A DNA stretch of 8,202 nt from Deltaproteobacteria bacterium (GTDB taxonomy: Bacteria > SAR324 > JACQKK01): the NCBI GenBank assembly GCA_029858165.1, contig JAOUFO010000069.1, forward strand, positions 1 through 8,202, read 5' to 3'. The notes beneath the pieces were generated by a model. That model made no database searches and had not been told where the DNA came from. It worked only from the letters and a program-made list of their open reading frames with translations. Of the stretch, positions 1 to 6,215 are shown piece by piece. Made by a program: the position numbers and the translations under genes. Positions within the stretch are counted from its first letter, which is position 1; every line of letters begins with the position of its first letter.

Positions 1-81
1 CTTTTTAGCAAGTTACCCCCAAAGCCGCCTGAAAATCAAAATTTAAATACCCCGGCCCTTTGGGGGTTTTCCCCCCTTGTG

Positions 82-200
82 TGGCCAAAAAAAAGTCCCT
101 CCCCGGTGTGGACCGAAGAGGGACTTTGAACGCTTGCGGGCGGAAACCCGGCAGAAGAACCGAAAGGGCAAAAAGCCCGAAGTAGCAAGGGGGAGACTTG
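82..200 (-). repeat. tRNA-Met 3'-end/terminator repeat, copy 1
   Basis: This is a displaced copy of the last 18 bases of tRNA-Met (183-200) and about 90 bases downstream of it, including a small hairpin with a GGGC/GCCC stem and the main terminator. It matches 3323-3427 with one mismatch. It shares TGGCC and the adjoining A-tract (82-94) with copy 2 but not with copy 3. Similarity stops abruptly at 200/201, inside the tRNA T loop, as expected for an attachment-site boundary. Confidence 0.85.
87..123 (-). terminator. Intrinsic terminator (copy 1)
   Basis: Read on the minus strand, a 12-pair stem (counting two U-G pairs) with a CCAC loop spans 123-96 and is followed by a uridine tract at 94-87. 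The nuclease-like gene ending at 333 reads toward it, so in its present place it probably ends that gene's transcript. It is a copy of the tRNA-Met terminator. Confidence 0.75.
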
Positions 201-332
201 CCCCCCCCCACCCCGGCGGGGTTGCCCTTAAAAGGCTTGGGTGTGGATGCCCCCCCCTGGGGTGGGGTTTGGGCCATGGGGGGAAAGGCTCCTTGTGGAA
301 GTGAGGGGGCGGGGTTCGGGTGAGGTGTGGTT
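201..332. other. G/C-homopolymer-rich gene-free segment
   Basis: This lies between repeat copy 1 and the end of the nuclease-like gene. It holds runs of 6 to 9 C or G and no start with a plausible ribosome binding site. Open frames crossing it encode only low-complexity Pro/Gly/His strings. The left-hand 81 bases are similar in character (C5-C6 and G5 runs) and also hold no recognisable gene. Confidence 0.5.
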
Positions 333-1601
333 TCACGGTGAACGACGGCCAAACAGAACATCAAGCATGGGCTTGCAGGAGAGCCACACAGCCTCAATGT
401 GATCCAGAGCTTCTTTGTCGCGCAACAACCCATCTTTATGAGGAAAGACGCATCCGATTTGCATCTGGACGTTGGCCTCTTTGCTGTTTGTGGTGAGTTC
501 AAAAGCGGTATCCAGCCATGCGGGTTGTTTCTTTACCTTGGAATCGGTATCCCCAGAAACCACACGAAAGTCAAAGCGCATTTCCCCATCCATCGTGATA
601 ATTTGCATAGCCCGATAGTGCCGTTGTTGAACCCGGATCAAGGGGGTGTAGCCGGTGTTGTCGCCAAGGTTCTTCTTTATCTCCCCTGCTATCTCCGCAC
701 AAAGCTCCCTGAATCCCTCAACACCCAGGTTTTTTAGCCTGTTGCGGTAGGCCGACCCCATATTGTTCGGAAGCGAGAGCATCGGGTCCACCTCTTGAAC
801 AGAAATACCGAGTGTGAAGTGAGGGTGATGATTAAAATCATCCTTTCCGTCCTGATGGCGAAAAGTAATAAAGTCCCAGACAAATGAATCTTCGGCTCCT
901 CTGATGGCTGACCGCCCTTGGTGTTCCGGGTCAACCTCAATGTCGGCATCCAATAGTCTTTGCCGTAAATCACCTGTCGCCTGGCGTATCAAAAGCTTGG
1001 CTTCTTTGTAGCTGTAGGGGTAATCCGGGCCAAAGGGAATTCCATCAAAGGTAGTGATTGGTGTGTTCATATTGTAATCCTGTGCAAGTTCTGTTGATTG
1101 AAAGATGCGCATGTATTCGCGTTGCTGGCGACACCAGAAATCTGTGGGAGAAGGGTATTTTCCAACCTGCTCTCCAAGCCAGATATAAATATCCACCCAG
1201 GTCTTGTGGTGAATGGGGTCATCCAATGGGGGCAGGCGGGGATCGGCGGTAATGGCAACCAGTTCAATGTTTTCAAAGCGTTGCTCCATCGTCTTTCGGT
1301 GCCGCCTTAGTTGATCGGAAGTCAATGGGGCGGCAACCTTGTTTTCAAAAACAATGCACCAATCCCCCCCGGAATGGATGCACATGTCCGGTAGCCCGGT
1401 GTCCCCCATTTCAATGGGATCTGACAGTCGCCCGGGGAGGCGTTGCTGTTCAACAATCAGAATTTCCCCTTTTGGGGGTTCTATGCCGGTCACCCAGGCA
1501 AGAAAATCGCCGCAAAGCTTTGGATTTACGGACAGGGTCGTTGCCAGCCCATGAGACAAACGATTCTCAGGCTGGCTAAATTGGTCAAAGACATTTCGCA
1601 T
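333..1601 (-). CDS. PD-(D/E)XK nuclease-like protein
   Basis: Predicted stand-alone nuclease-fold protein of 422 residues. The N-terminal part shows the superfamily signature: Asp72 in LPD, then Glu86-Asn-Lys88 on the next strand and Gln96 shortly after. An upstream SQPENR stretch (about residues 8-13) resembles the opening of uncharacterised PD-(D/E)XK proteins. The C-terminal 230 residues (from about GIPFGPDYPY) match nothing I know and may bind the substrate. I chose the ATG at 1601 because AAGGAG lies 9 bases upstream; the ATG at 1625 would add 8 residues but has no ribosome binding site. The gene sits alone between repeat copies 1 and 2, divergent from the ATPase gene. Its codons look more A/T-rich than those of the housekeeping genes further right, which fits transfer. 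A restriction or defence role is inference; the substrate is unknown. Confidence 0.7.
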   Translation of the reverse strand: MRNVFDQFSQPENRLSHGLATTLSVNPKLCGDFLAWVTGIEPPKGEILIVEQQRLPGRLSDPIEMGDTGLPDMCIHSGGDWCIVFENKVAAPLTSDQLRRHRKTMEQRFENIELVAITADPRLPPLDDPIHHKTWVDIYIWLGEQVGKYPSPTDFWCRQQREYMRIFQSTELAQDYNMNTPITTFDGIPFGPDYPYSYKEAKLLIRQATGDLRQRLLDADIEVDPEHQGRSAIRGAEDSFVWDFITFRHQDGKDDFNHHPHFTLGISVQEVDPMLSLPNNMGSAYRNRLKNLGVEGFRELCAEIAGEIKKNLGDNTGYTPLIRVQQRHYRAMQIITMDGEMRFDFRVVSGDTDSKVKKQPAWLDTAFELTTNSKEANVQMQIGCVFPHKDGLLRDKEALDHIEAVWLSCKPMLDVLFGRRSP

Positions 1602-1625
1602 GGCCTCTTTCTCCTTGAATTTCAT

Positions 1626-1695
1626 ATAGGACAGTTCACCCTAACGCTTAACTCTCCTATAAACCAAGCTATCCTATCGGTCGGACAAAATAGGG
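1626..1695 (-). promoter_or_regulatory. Probable promoter/operator region of the nuclease-like gene
   Basis: The 100-odd bases upstream of the nuclease-like gene are locally A/T-rich and repeat the hexamer TCCTAT at 1655-1660 and 1672-1677, 17 bases apart. Its complement ATAGGA is at 1626-1631, and the related ATAGGG at 1690-1695. On the minus strand TTTATA could be a -10 element. Repeated short motifs in both orientations suggest repressor half-sites, but I cannot assign a regulator or a firm -35 box. Confidence 0.25.
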
Positions 1696-1709
1696 CCATC
1701 AGCCCCTTT

Positions 1710-1777
1710 TGGCCAAAAAAAAATCCCTCCCCGGTGTGGACCGAAGAGGGACTTTGAACGCTTGCGGGCGGAAACCC
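1710..1777 (-). repeat. tRNA-Met terminator repeat, copy 2 (truncated)
   Basis: The segment 1715-1777 is identical to 3314-3376, and 1710-1777 matches 82-149 except at one base. It contains the terminator hairpin and about 26 bases of spacer. It lacks the small hairpin and the 18 tRNA bases present in the other two copies; similarity ends at 1777. It lies in the divergent gap between the nuclease-like and ATPase genes. Confidence 0.85.
1715..1751 (-). terminator. Intrinsic terminator (copy 2)
   Basis: Same stem-loop (1724-1751) as at the tRNA, with nine uridines on the minus strand (1723-1715). It sits upstream of the nuclease-like gene in the same orientation, so it would stop transcripts arriving from the ATPase side and insulate the two modules. 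Confidence 0.65.
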
Positions 1778-1801
1778 ACCCCGCCCTGGTTTTTCAAGCA
1801 C

Positions 1802-1840
1802 ATTAGTACAAATGTAGTTGCACTAATTGTGATAATTAGT
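1802..1840 (+). promoter_or_regulatory. Array of ATTAGT half-sites upstream of the ATPase gene
   Basis: ATTAGTACAA (1802-1811) and TTGCACTAAT (1818-1827) form a 10-base inverted repeat with one mismatch around a 6-base spacer. ACTAATT (1822-1828) and AATTAGT (1834-1840) form a second, perfect 7-base inverted repeat. Three half-sites therefore alternate in orientation just before the start codon. TTGCAC at 1818 with a weak -10 (TAAGTT, 1841-1846) at 17-base spacing is a possible promoter inside the array. The layout fits a repressor operator, possibly autoregulatory. The 10-6-10 spacing also resembles a tyrosine-recombinase core site, although the bases do not match dif. Confidence 0.4.
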
Positions 1841-1853
1841 TAAGTTTACACTG

Positions 1854-3284
1854 ATGATGGTGCCAAAAGAAGAGTTGATTGGTGTGCTTTCCCAGTTCAA
1901 TCCCTGGTGGCGAAAGGAATCCATCCCAGACCTTCCCCCGTGGCGGCGTGCGGCTTTTAGGGAATTGCAAAGTTGGATGACCGCTCCCCCGGTGCAAAGG
2001 GCGGTGTTGATATCAGGCGCTCGTCAGATAGGAAAAACAACCCTGATGTTGCAGGTTGTGGATGAACTGGTGCGCCAGGGGGTGCCTGTTGGCAATATCC
2101 TATATGCCACCTTTGATCATCCCTTGCTGAAACTGGCCGGAATGGATGCGGTATTGGAGGCTTGGCGTGAGATTGAGCCAAAGGCCGAAGGGCAGGAGTA
2201 TATATTTTTGGATGAGGCCCAGTTCATCCGGGATTGGGGCACCAGAATCAAACATCAGGTTGATTTTTTTAAACAGCGGCGCATTGCTTTTACCGGTTCG
2301 GCCATGCCTCTGGTGGAGGAGGGACAGGAATCCGGTGTGGGTAGGTGGAGTACAATCCGGCTCACCACCCTTTCGTTTTATGAGTACATCCAGATTAAAC
2401 GGCTGACGCTGCCTGCGTTGCCGAGTGTTAAATCGTTGGTTGAGCTGTTTGGCTGGTCGCAGTCTGAATTTTACCGCATTGCGCAGACCTCTTTGCCCTA
2501 TGTAAGCCATTTCCATGAGTACTTGGTGCGGGGTGGATTTCCTCAAACATCTCAAATGGAAAGCATCACCCAGGCCCAAAGGCTTCTCCGTGAGGACATC
2601 ATAGACAAAGTTCTAAAACGGGATATGACCGCTTTGTTCGGCGTGCGGCGTGTGTTGGAGTTGGAACATACCTTCCTTTACCTTTGTATGCACGATGGAG
2701 GATTGCTGGACATGGTAAACCTGTGCTCCAACCTGGAAGTAAAGCGCCCAACCGCACAAAATTATATAGCTCTTTTGGAGGCAACCCACCTCATTTATAA
2801 ACTGCCCCCGTTTGGGTATGGTAAAGATGTGTTGCGGGGAAAGTTCAAAATATACCTTGCCGATGCCGCCATCGCACCCGCTGTCATGCTCAAGGGCAAA
2901 TCCATCCTGGAAGACCCCGCAGCCCTGGGTGTTGCGGCTGAAGCTGCCGTATTCAAGCATTTGTTCACCCGGTATTACCCGATGAATGTGCGTTTTTCTT
3001 ACTGGAGAGGCAGGAAAAATTTGGAAATTGATTTGGTCGCCGAGGTGGCGGGGGATGTCATTCCTTTTGAAGTGAAATACCGCACCCGGAACACCGGCCC
3101 GGGCGATCTCAAAGGCTTGTTGGAATTCACCCGGGAAAAATCCATTGACAGAGGGTATGCGGTTACCAAATCCTTGGATGACTTCGGGTTGATGGAAGGT
3201 CTCCCGGTTGGGGCGGCTCGCATCCTGCGCATCCCGGCCCCTTTGCTGTGTTATTGGATGGGTGAATCCGAACTCTTACCCTAA
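1854..3284 (+). CDS. AAA ATPase with C-terminal DUF4143 (nuclease-like) domain
   Basis: A 476-residue protein of the AAA_14/DUF4143 family, widespread in bacteria but with no settled function. Walker A is GARQIGKTT (55-63), Walker B is IFLDEA (118-122 region, Asp120-Glu121), and FTGSA (146-150) is the likely sensor segment. A helical, winged-helix-like stretch follows (about 260-320). The C-terminal domain has the spaced acidic residues and lysine of a PD-(D/E)XK fold: Glu363, Glu391-x-Asp393, and Glu406-Val-Lys408. Length is typical for the family. The start at 1854 is one of two adjacent ATGs; no Shine-Dalgarno is visible, and a weak promoter directly upstream could give a leaderless message. 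The gene fills the module between repeat copies 2 and 3. Such proteins are common accessory cargo; a role in DNA handling or defence is inference. Confidence 0.85.
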   Translation: MMVPKEELIGVLSQFNPWWRKESIPDLPPWRRAAFRELQSWMTAPPVQRAVLISGARQIGKTTLMLQVVDELVRQGVPVGNILYATFDHPLLKLAGMDAVLEAWREIEPKAEGQEYIFLDEAQFIRDWGTRIKHQVDFFKQRRIAFTGSAMPLVEEGQESGVGRWSTIRLTTLSFYEYIQIKRLTLPALPSVKSLVELFGWSQSEFYRIAQTSLPYVSHFHEYLVRGGFPQTSQMESITQAQRLLREDIIDKVLKRDMTALFGVRRVLELEHTFLYLCMHDGGLLDMVNLCSNLEVKRPTAQNYIALLEATHLIYKLPPFGYGKDVLRGKFKIYLADAAIAPAVMLKGKSILEDPAALGVAAEAAVFKHLFTRYYPMNVRFSYWRGRKNLEIDLVAEVAGDVIPFEVKYRTRNTGPGDLKGLLEFTREKSIDRGYAVTKSLDDFGLMEGLPVGAARILRIPAPLLCYWMGESELLP

Positions 3285-3313
3285 TGGCCCACCTCCCCCA
3301 ATACCTCCCCCCC

Positions 3314-3350
3314 AAAAAAAAATCCCTCCCCGGTGTGGACCGAAGAGGGA
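3314..3350 (-). terminator. Intrinsic terminator of tRNA-Met
   Basis: On the minus strand the stem TCCCTC..GAGGGA, extended inward by two U-G pairs and CGGT/ACCG, closes a CCAC loop (3350-3323). Nine uridines follow (3322-3314). It lies about 60 bases past the tRNA 3' end. On the plus strand only CTTT follows the hairpin, so it is a poor terminator for the ATPase gene. Confidence 0.85.
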
Positions 3351-3427
3351 CTTTGAACGCTTGCGGGCGGAAACCCGGCAGAAAAACCGAAAGGGCAAAA
3401 AGCCCGAAGTAGCAAGGGGGAGACTTG
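3314..3427 (-). repeat. tRNA-Met 3'-end/terminator repeat, copy 3 (resident copy)
   Basis: This is the probable parent copy, continuous with the intact tRNA gene. The part shared with copy 1 is 3323-3427 (one mismatch), including 18 bases of the tRNA T arm and acceptor stem. The part shared with copy 2 is 3314-3376, identical. Flanking sequence on the ATPase side, a C-rich stretch at 3286-3313, is unlike that beside copies 1 and 2. Confidence 0.85.
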
Positions 3428-3483
3428 AACTCCCGACCTCGCGATTATGAATCGCGCGCTCTAACCAGCTGAGCTACCCTGCC
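3410..3483 (-). tRNA. tRNA-Met (anticodon CAU), elongator type
   Basis: All four arms fold. The acceptor GGCAGGG pairs with CCTTGCT, with G1-U72 and one further wobble. The D arm follows AGCTCAGC. The anticodon stem CGCGA/TCGCG closes the loop TTCATAA with anticodon CAT. The T stem GGGAG/CTCCC closes TTCAAGT. The discriminator is A (3410). CCA is not encoded (CTT follows), so a CCA-adding enzyme is needed. The G1-U72 pair and GCTA end resemble many bacterial elongator tRNA-Met genes; a lysidine-modified tRNA-Ile2 is the alternative reading of CAU. The last 18 bases are duplicated at 183-200. Confidence 0.93.
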
Positions 3484-3501
3484 CCGACATTTAACCTTTA
3501 A

Positions 3502-3531
3502 ATTTAAGACCACCGGCGGGGGGGTTGTCAA
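3502..3531 (-). promoter_or_regulatory. Promoter of tRNA-Met
   Basis: On the minus strand a perfect -35 TTGACA (3531-3526) is followed 18 bases later by TTAAAT (3507-3502). Transcription would begin about 12 bases before the mature tRNA 5' end, a normal spacing. Confidence 0.7.
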
Positions 3532-3592
3532 CGGGAAAGGGAGCAAAAGAAACAATTGCGTGGATGTACCCCCAAAAAAAGCCCATCGCCCC

Positions 3593-3621
3593 TTGACGGC
3601 CCCTGCCCCACCCCTTTAAAT
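3593..3621 (+). promoter_or_regulatory. Promoter of the HIT-family gene
   Basis: TTGACG (3593-3598) and TTAAAT (3616-3621) are 17 bases apart, a near-consensus sigma-70 promoter. Its -10 box overlaps the upstream in-frame ATG at 3620, so that ATG would not be in the message. This supports the start at 3680. Confidence 0.55.
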
Positions 3622-3679
3622 GGGAGGGCAACCCCAACCCAAACTTTATATCTTTTCCCCATCAAACCCCAAGGGCCGT

Positions 3680-4201
3680 ATGAAAATGGAAAAGCACCGG
3701 GTGGCCCAAGGTAAGCTGGCTTATGTAAAGGGAACCCAGCGGCCGGATGTGCCGTGCATTTTGTGTTGTGTGGCCGAAGGGGACCCACGGGTGGAGGATT
3801 TGACCGTTTACCGGCGGGGGGCAGTTCTGGTGACGCTGAACCTGTATCCGTTTAATCCGGGCCATGTGATGGTGGTTCCCCTGCGCCATGTGGAGGATTA
3901 CCGTGATTTGACCCCCCCGGAGGCCATGGAGATGCACCACATGCAGCGGCTGACCTTAAACGTGCTGGAAAAGGTGTATCAGCCGGGGGGGTTCAATGTG
4001 GGGTACAATCTGGGCAGAAGTTCCGGGGCTTCCATTGCCCATCTGCATTTGCAGGTGGTGCCCCGGTATGCGACGGAGTTGGGGTTTTACGATATATTTT
4101 CCGATTCCAGGGCGTTGGTGGAATCCCCCAGGGAAAGCATGAGCAAGCTGAAGGGGGCGTTTGCCGCCGCAGCCCCCGGCTTTTTTGACCGGGAAGGTTG
4201 A
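3680..4201 (+). CDS. HIT-family nucleotide hydrolase/transferase
   Basis: A 173-residue histidine-triad protein, acting on nucleotidyl substrates such as dinucleoside polyphosphates in the cytoplasm. The N-terminal PCILC (Cys26, Cys29) is the zinc-binding pair seen in many bacterial HIT proteins. NLYPFNPGHVMVVPLRH (54-70) is the conserved substrate-binding core. The active-site segment is HLHLQVVPR (His121, His123, Gln125). The third histidine of the usual triad is glutamine, as in GalT and Ap4A-phosphorylase branches, so phosphorylase or transferase chemistry is possible. I chose the ATG at 3680, with a modest AAGGG upstream, because the promoter's -10 box covers the ATG at 3620. It converges on the PhoH gene with five bases between stop codons. 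The substrate cannot be told from sequence. Confidence 0.88.
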   Translation: MKMEKHRVAQGKLAYVKGTQRPDVPCILCCVAEGDPRVEDLTVYRRGAVLVTLNLYPFNPGHVMVVPLRHVEDYRDLTPPEAMEMHHMQRLTLNVLEKVYQPGGFNVGYNLGRSSGASIAHLHLQVVPRYATELGFYDIFSDSRALVESPRESMSKLKGAFAAAAPGFFDREG

Positions 4202-4206
4202 CCCGG

Positions 4207-5523
4207 TTACAGCACATTGGCAGCCATTTCGGCCAGGGCGGACCGTTCTCCCCGTAGCAGGGTGACATGGCCCGCCAGGGGTTGCTCTTTAAACCGCTCC
4301 GCCACATGAGAAAGGCCGTTGGAAACGGAATCCACAAACGGGTTGTCAATCTGGTAAGGGTCGCCGGTCATCACGATTTTGGTGCCCACCCCCACCCGGG
4401 TGATGATGGTTTTGATTTCATGGGGGGTCAGGTTTTGGGCCTCATCCACAATCATAAACTGCTTGGGGATGGACCGCCCCCGAATGTAGGTGAGGGGTTC
4501 TATGTTGAGCAGCCCCTGGTCTATCAGGGCCTGATACCCCTTGATGCTGGCCTTGGAGGAGACGGGAGGGCCGATCAGGAAATCCAGGTTGTCAAAGATG
4601 GGCTGCATCCAGGGTCCCATTTTTTCCTCCAGACTTCCCGGCAGGTAGCCAATATCCCGCCCCATGGGAAAGATAGGCCGACTGACCAGCATTTTGGAAT
4701 AGGTGTTTTCATCCATCATCATTTGCAACCCGGCGGCCAGGGCCAGCAGGGTTTTGCCGGTGCCTGCCTTGCCCATCAGGGTCACCACCGAAAGGGCGGG
4801 GTCCAACAGCAATTCCAGGGCCAGTTGTTGCTGGGGGTTGCGGGGAATCACATCCCACACCCCGTGGGCAAATTGCCGGATGGGGAGAAACTTTTTTTTG
4901 TCTGTGTGATAACGGAACACCCGGTAGCGGTCCGGTTGGGTTTCATCCACCACCACCAACCCCTGGTTGGGGTAGTGTTCGGTTTCCATCACCGCCCATT
5001 CTTTGGTCAGCCATTGATCAAATTCCGCCGGGGGGACCTTGTGCGTAAGATACCCGGTGTAGATTTCGGCAATGTCCTGGTGTTCCCCTTCGTAGGATAT
5101 GGCTTCCATTCCCAGGGCGTTGGCCCGGATGCGCAGGTTGGTATCCTGGCTGACCAGCACCGTGCGCACCGAATCATGCTCCTTCATCTGAAGAGCGGTG
5201 GCCAGCACCCGGTTGGATGCCTTGGCCAGGTCCAGTTCCCGGGGAAAGTTGTGGGCTTCCCGGCGCCATATCTGCACCTTCAGGGTGGACCCGTTGGGCT
5301 GTTTTAATCCCTTGGACAGACTGCCCTTGGTGCGGTAGCCGTCAATGGTTTTGGATACCAGACGGGCGTTGCGGCCGGTTTCGGTCATTTCCTTTTTAAA
5401 CTGGTCAATCTCCTCAATGGCCACAATGGGAATCACCACCTCCTGGTTGGGAAACCCCAACAGGGCTTCCGGGTCCACCAAAATCACGTTGGTATCCAGC
5501 ACATAGCGGATGTGTTCAGACAT
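4207..5523 (-). CDS. PIN-PhoH family ATPase/RNase (PhoH2/YlaK-like)
   Basis: A 438-residue two-domain protein. Residues 1-150 form a PIN nuclease domain: Asp10-Thr-Asn near the N-terminus, acidic Glu37/Glu38/Asp40, then SQDTNLR with Asp127. Residues about 225-438 form the PhoH ATPase: Walker A GKAGTGKT (251-258), SRPIFPMGRDIGYLPG (281-296), Walker B MIVDEAQ (357-363) and MTGDPYQID (385-393). Length and order match PhoH2/YlaK proteins, for which ATP-dependent RNA unwinding and cleavage have been described. The ATG at 5523 begins right before the PIN fold. A TTG at 5571 would add 16 residues without homology; neither start has a strong ribosome binding site. It is probably the last gene of a speB-led operon, 86 bases after the lipoprotein gene. 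Confidence 0.93.
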   Translation of the reverse strand: MSEHIRYVLDTNVILVDPEALLGFPNQEVVIPIVAIEEIDQFKKEMTETGRNARLVSKTIDGYRTKGSLSKGLKQPNGSTLKVQIWRREAHNFPRELDLAKASNRVLATALQMKEHDSVRTVLVSQDTNLRIRANALGMEAISYEGEHQDIAEIYTGYLTHKVPPAEFDQWLTKEWAVMETEHYPNQGLVVVDETQPDRYRVFRYHTDKKKFLPIRQFAHGVWDVIPRNPQQQLALELLLDPALSVVTLMGKAGTGKTLLALAAGLQMMMDENTYSKMLVSRPIFPMGRDIGYLPGSLEEKMGPWMQPIFDNLDFLIGPPVSSKASIKGYQALIDQGLLNIEPLTYIRGRSIPKQFMIVDEAQNLTPHEIKTIITRVGVGTKIVMTGDPYQIDNPFVDSVSNGLSHVAERFKEQPLAGHVTLLRGERSALAEMAANVL

Positions 5524-5609
5524 GTTGGCTTCTGCAAAAGAGTGGTTGCAAAATCGGTTGGCAGGGGCCAAATCAGCTTCTGCCTTGGCGGATGCAGCCC
5601 CGCCTTCAA

Positions 5610-6083
5610 TTAACGGGAGGAATCCAAAGGGTTGGGCGGCGGGGATGGGGCGGAGACAAACACCACCTTCCCGGCTTGGGTTTTTTCAAACGCCCCCAAC
5701 AGCACGCCTTCGTTTTCCATCACAGATGGGATATACGCCCCTGGCCGAAGGGTAAGGCTTTTGGGTTCCACCTGAATCATAGCATATCCCCGCACCACCC
5801 GGTAACCGGCTTTTCCCACACCATACACCCGGATCGGCACAAAAGGCCCCGCCACTCCCAATTCCAAGGCGTCCACCACCCTTCCCCCACGGCGCAACAC
5901 CACCCGGTGTTGAAACTCCGCCAGCACCGGATGGGTTTGCACCCGTTCCAACACCATCTCTGCATTTCCTCCGGGCAGGGGGTAAACCGCCTGGACCAGG
6001 TCCCCTTTTTTGTAACACCCCCCCAACAACAAAGCCCCCAAAAGCATTATCCCGCCAAGCAGAAAAAAGCGATTCGGGCGCAA
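5610..6083 (-). CDS. Predicted lipoprotein, function unknown
   Basis: With the TTG start at 6083 the product has 157 residues and a textbook lipoprotein signal: Arg-rich n-region (RPNR), a hydrophobic stretch (FFLLGGIMLLGALL) and lipobox LGGC with Cys23. Position +2 is Tyr, not Asp, which by E. coli rules favours the outer membrane. GGAGGG lies 10 bases upstream of the TTG. An ATG at 6152 would put 23 extra Pro-rich residues before the signal and has no ribosome binding site, so I prefer TTG. The mature part is beta-rich by appearance (repeated VxVxG patterns) and ends in a Pro/Ser-rich tail. I do not recognise the family. It lies between a small unknown gene and the PIN-PhoH gene, same strand. 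Confidence 0.7.
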   Translation of the reverse strand: MRPNRFFLLGGIMLLGALLLGGCYKKGDLVQAVYPLPGGNAEMVLERVQTHPVLAEFQHRVVLRRGGRVVDALELGVAGPFVPIRVYGVGKAGYRVVRGYAMIQVEPKSLTLRPGAYIPSVMENEGVLLGAFEKTQAGKVVFVSAPSPPPNPLDSSR

Positions 6084-6215
6084 CCCATCTTTGCCCTCCA
6101 GGGGCTGGCGGCAGGTTGCCTTAAGGGGGGGGGCAGGGGGCCGGGTTTCCATCGTCAGGCATCAGGGGTCACAGGTTTTAAAAAAGGCTGCCAAACCAAT
6201 CCTGTCACGGGAAAA

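Larger units (their letters stand above)
96..3427. mobile_element. Putative integrated island at the tRNA-Met 3' end
   Basis: The stretch is bounded by two direct copies of a 105-base core, 96-200 and 3323-3427, which match at 104 of 105 positions by hand alignment (mismatch at 157 versus 3384). The right copy belongs to an intact tRNA-Met gene. The left copy holds only the last 18 bases of that tRNA, cut within the T loop, plus the downstream terminator. Integrative elements that use tRNA genes leave this arrangement: an intact tRNA at one end and a 3' fragment at the other. The interior carries two one-gene modules and a third, partial repeat, but no integrase, transposase or replication gene. 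It could be a non-autonomous or decayed element, or the product of homologous recombination between terminators. Confidence 0.5.

Noticed and set aside
6..12. TAGCAAG near the left edge, matching the tRNA 3' end, as a fourth att copy
   Set aside because: Only seven bases match and the flanks differ; easily chance.
5..502. Minus-strand open frame across repeat copy 1 and the nuclease gene end
   Set aside because: It runs through a tRNA fragment, a terminator and homopolymer tracts and gives Pro/Gly strings; not a protein gene.
1802..1827. A dif/Xer site
   Set aside because: The arm and spacer size is similar but the bases lack the conserved dif arms; kept only as a possible operator or unknown core site.
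82..3427. The three repeats as a CRISPR or ordinary tandem array
   Set aside because: Copies are about 1.6 kb apart with genes between them and derive from a tRNA and its terminator.
3620..3679. Upstream ATG of the HIT gene
   Set aside because: It overlaps the -10 box of the best promoter, has no ribosome binding site, and the extra 20 residues are unlike HIT proteins.
4267..5307. Long plus-strand open frame opposite the PIN-PhoH gene
   Set aside because: Composition is Gly/His/Gln-rich with no family motif. It lies entirely within a well-supported gene on the other strand and is a high-GC shadow.
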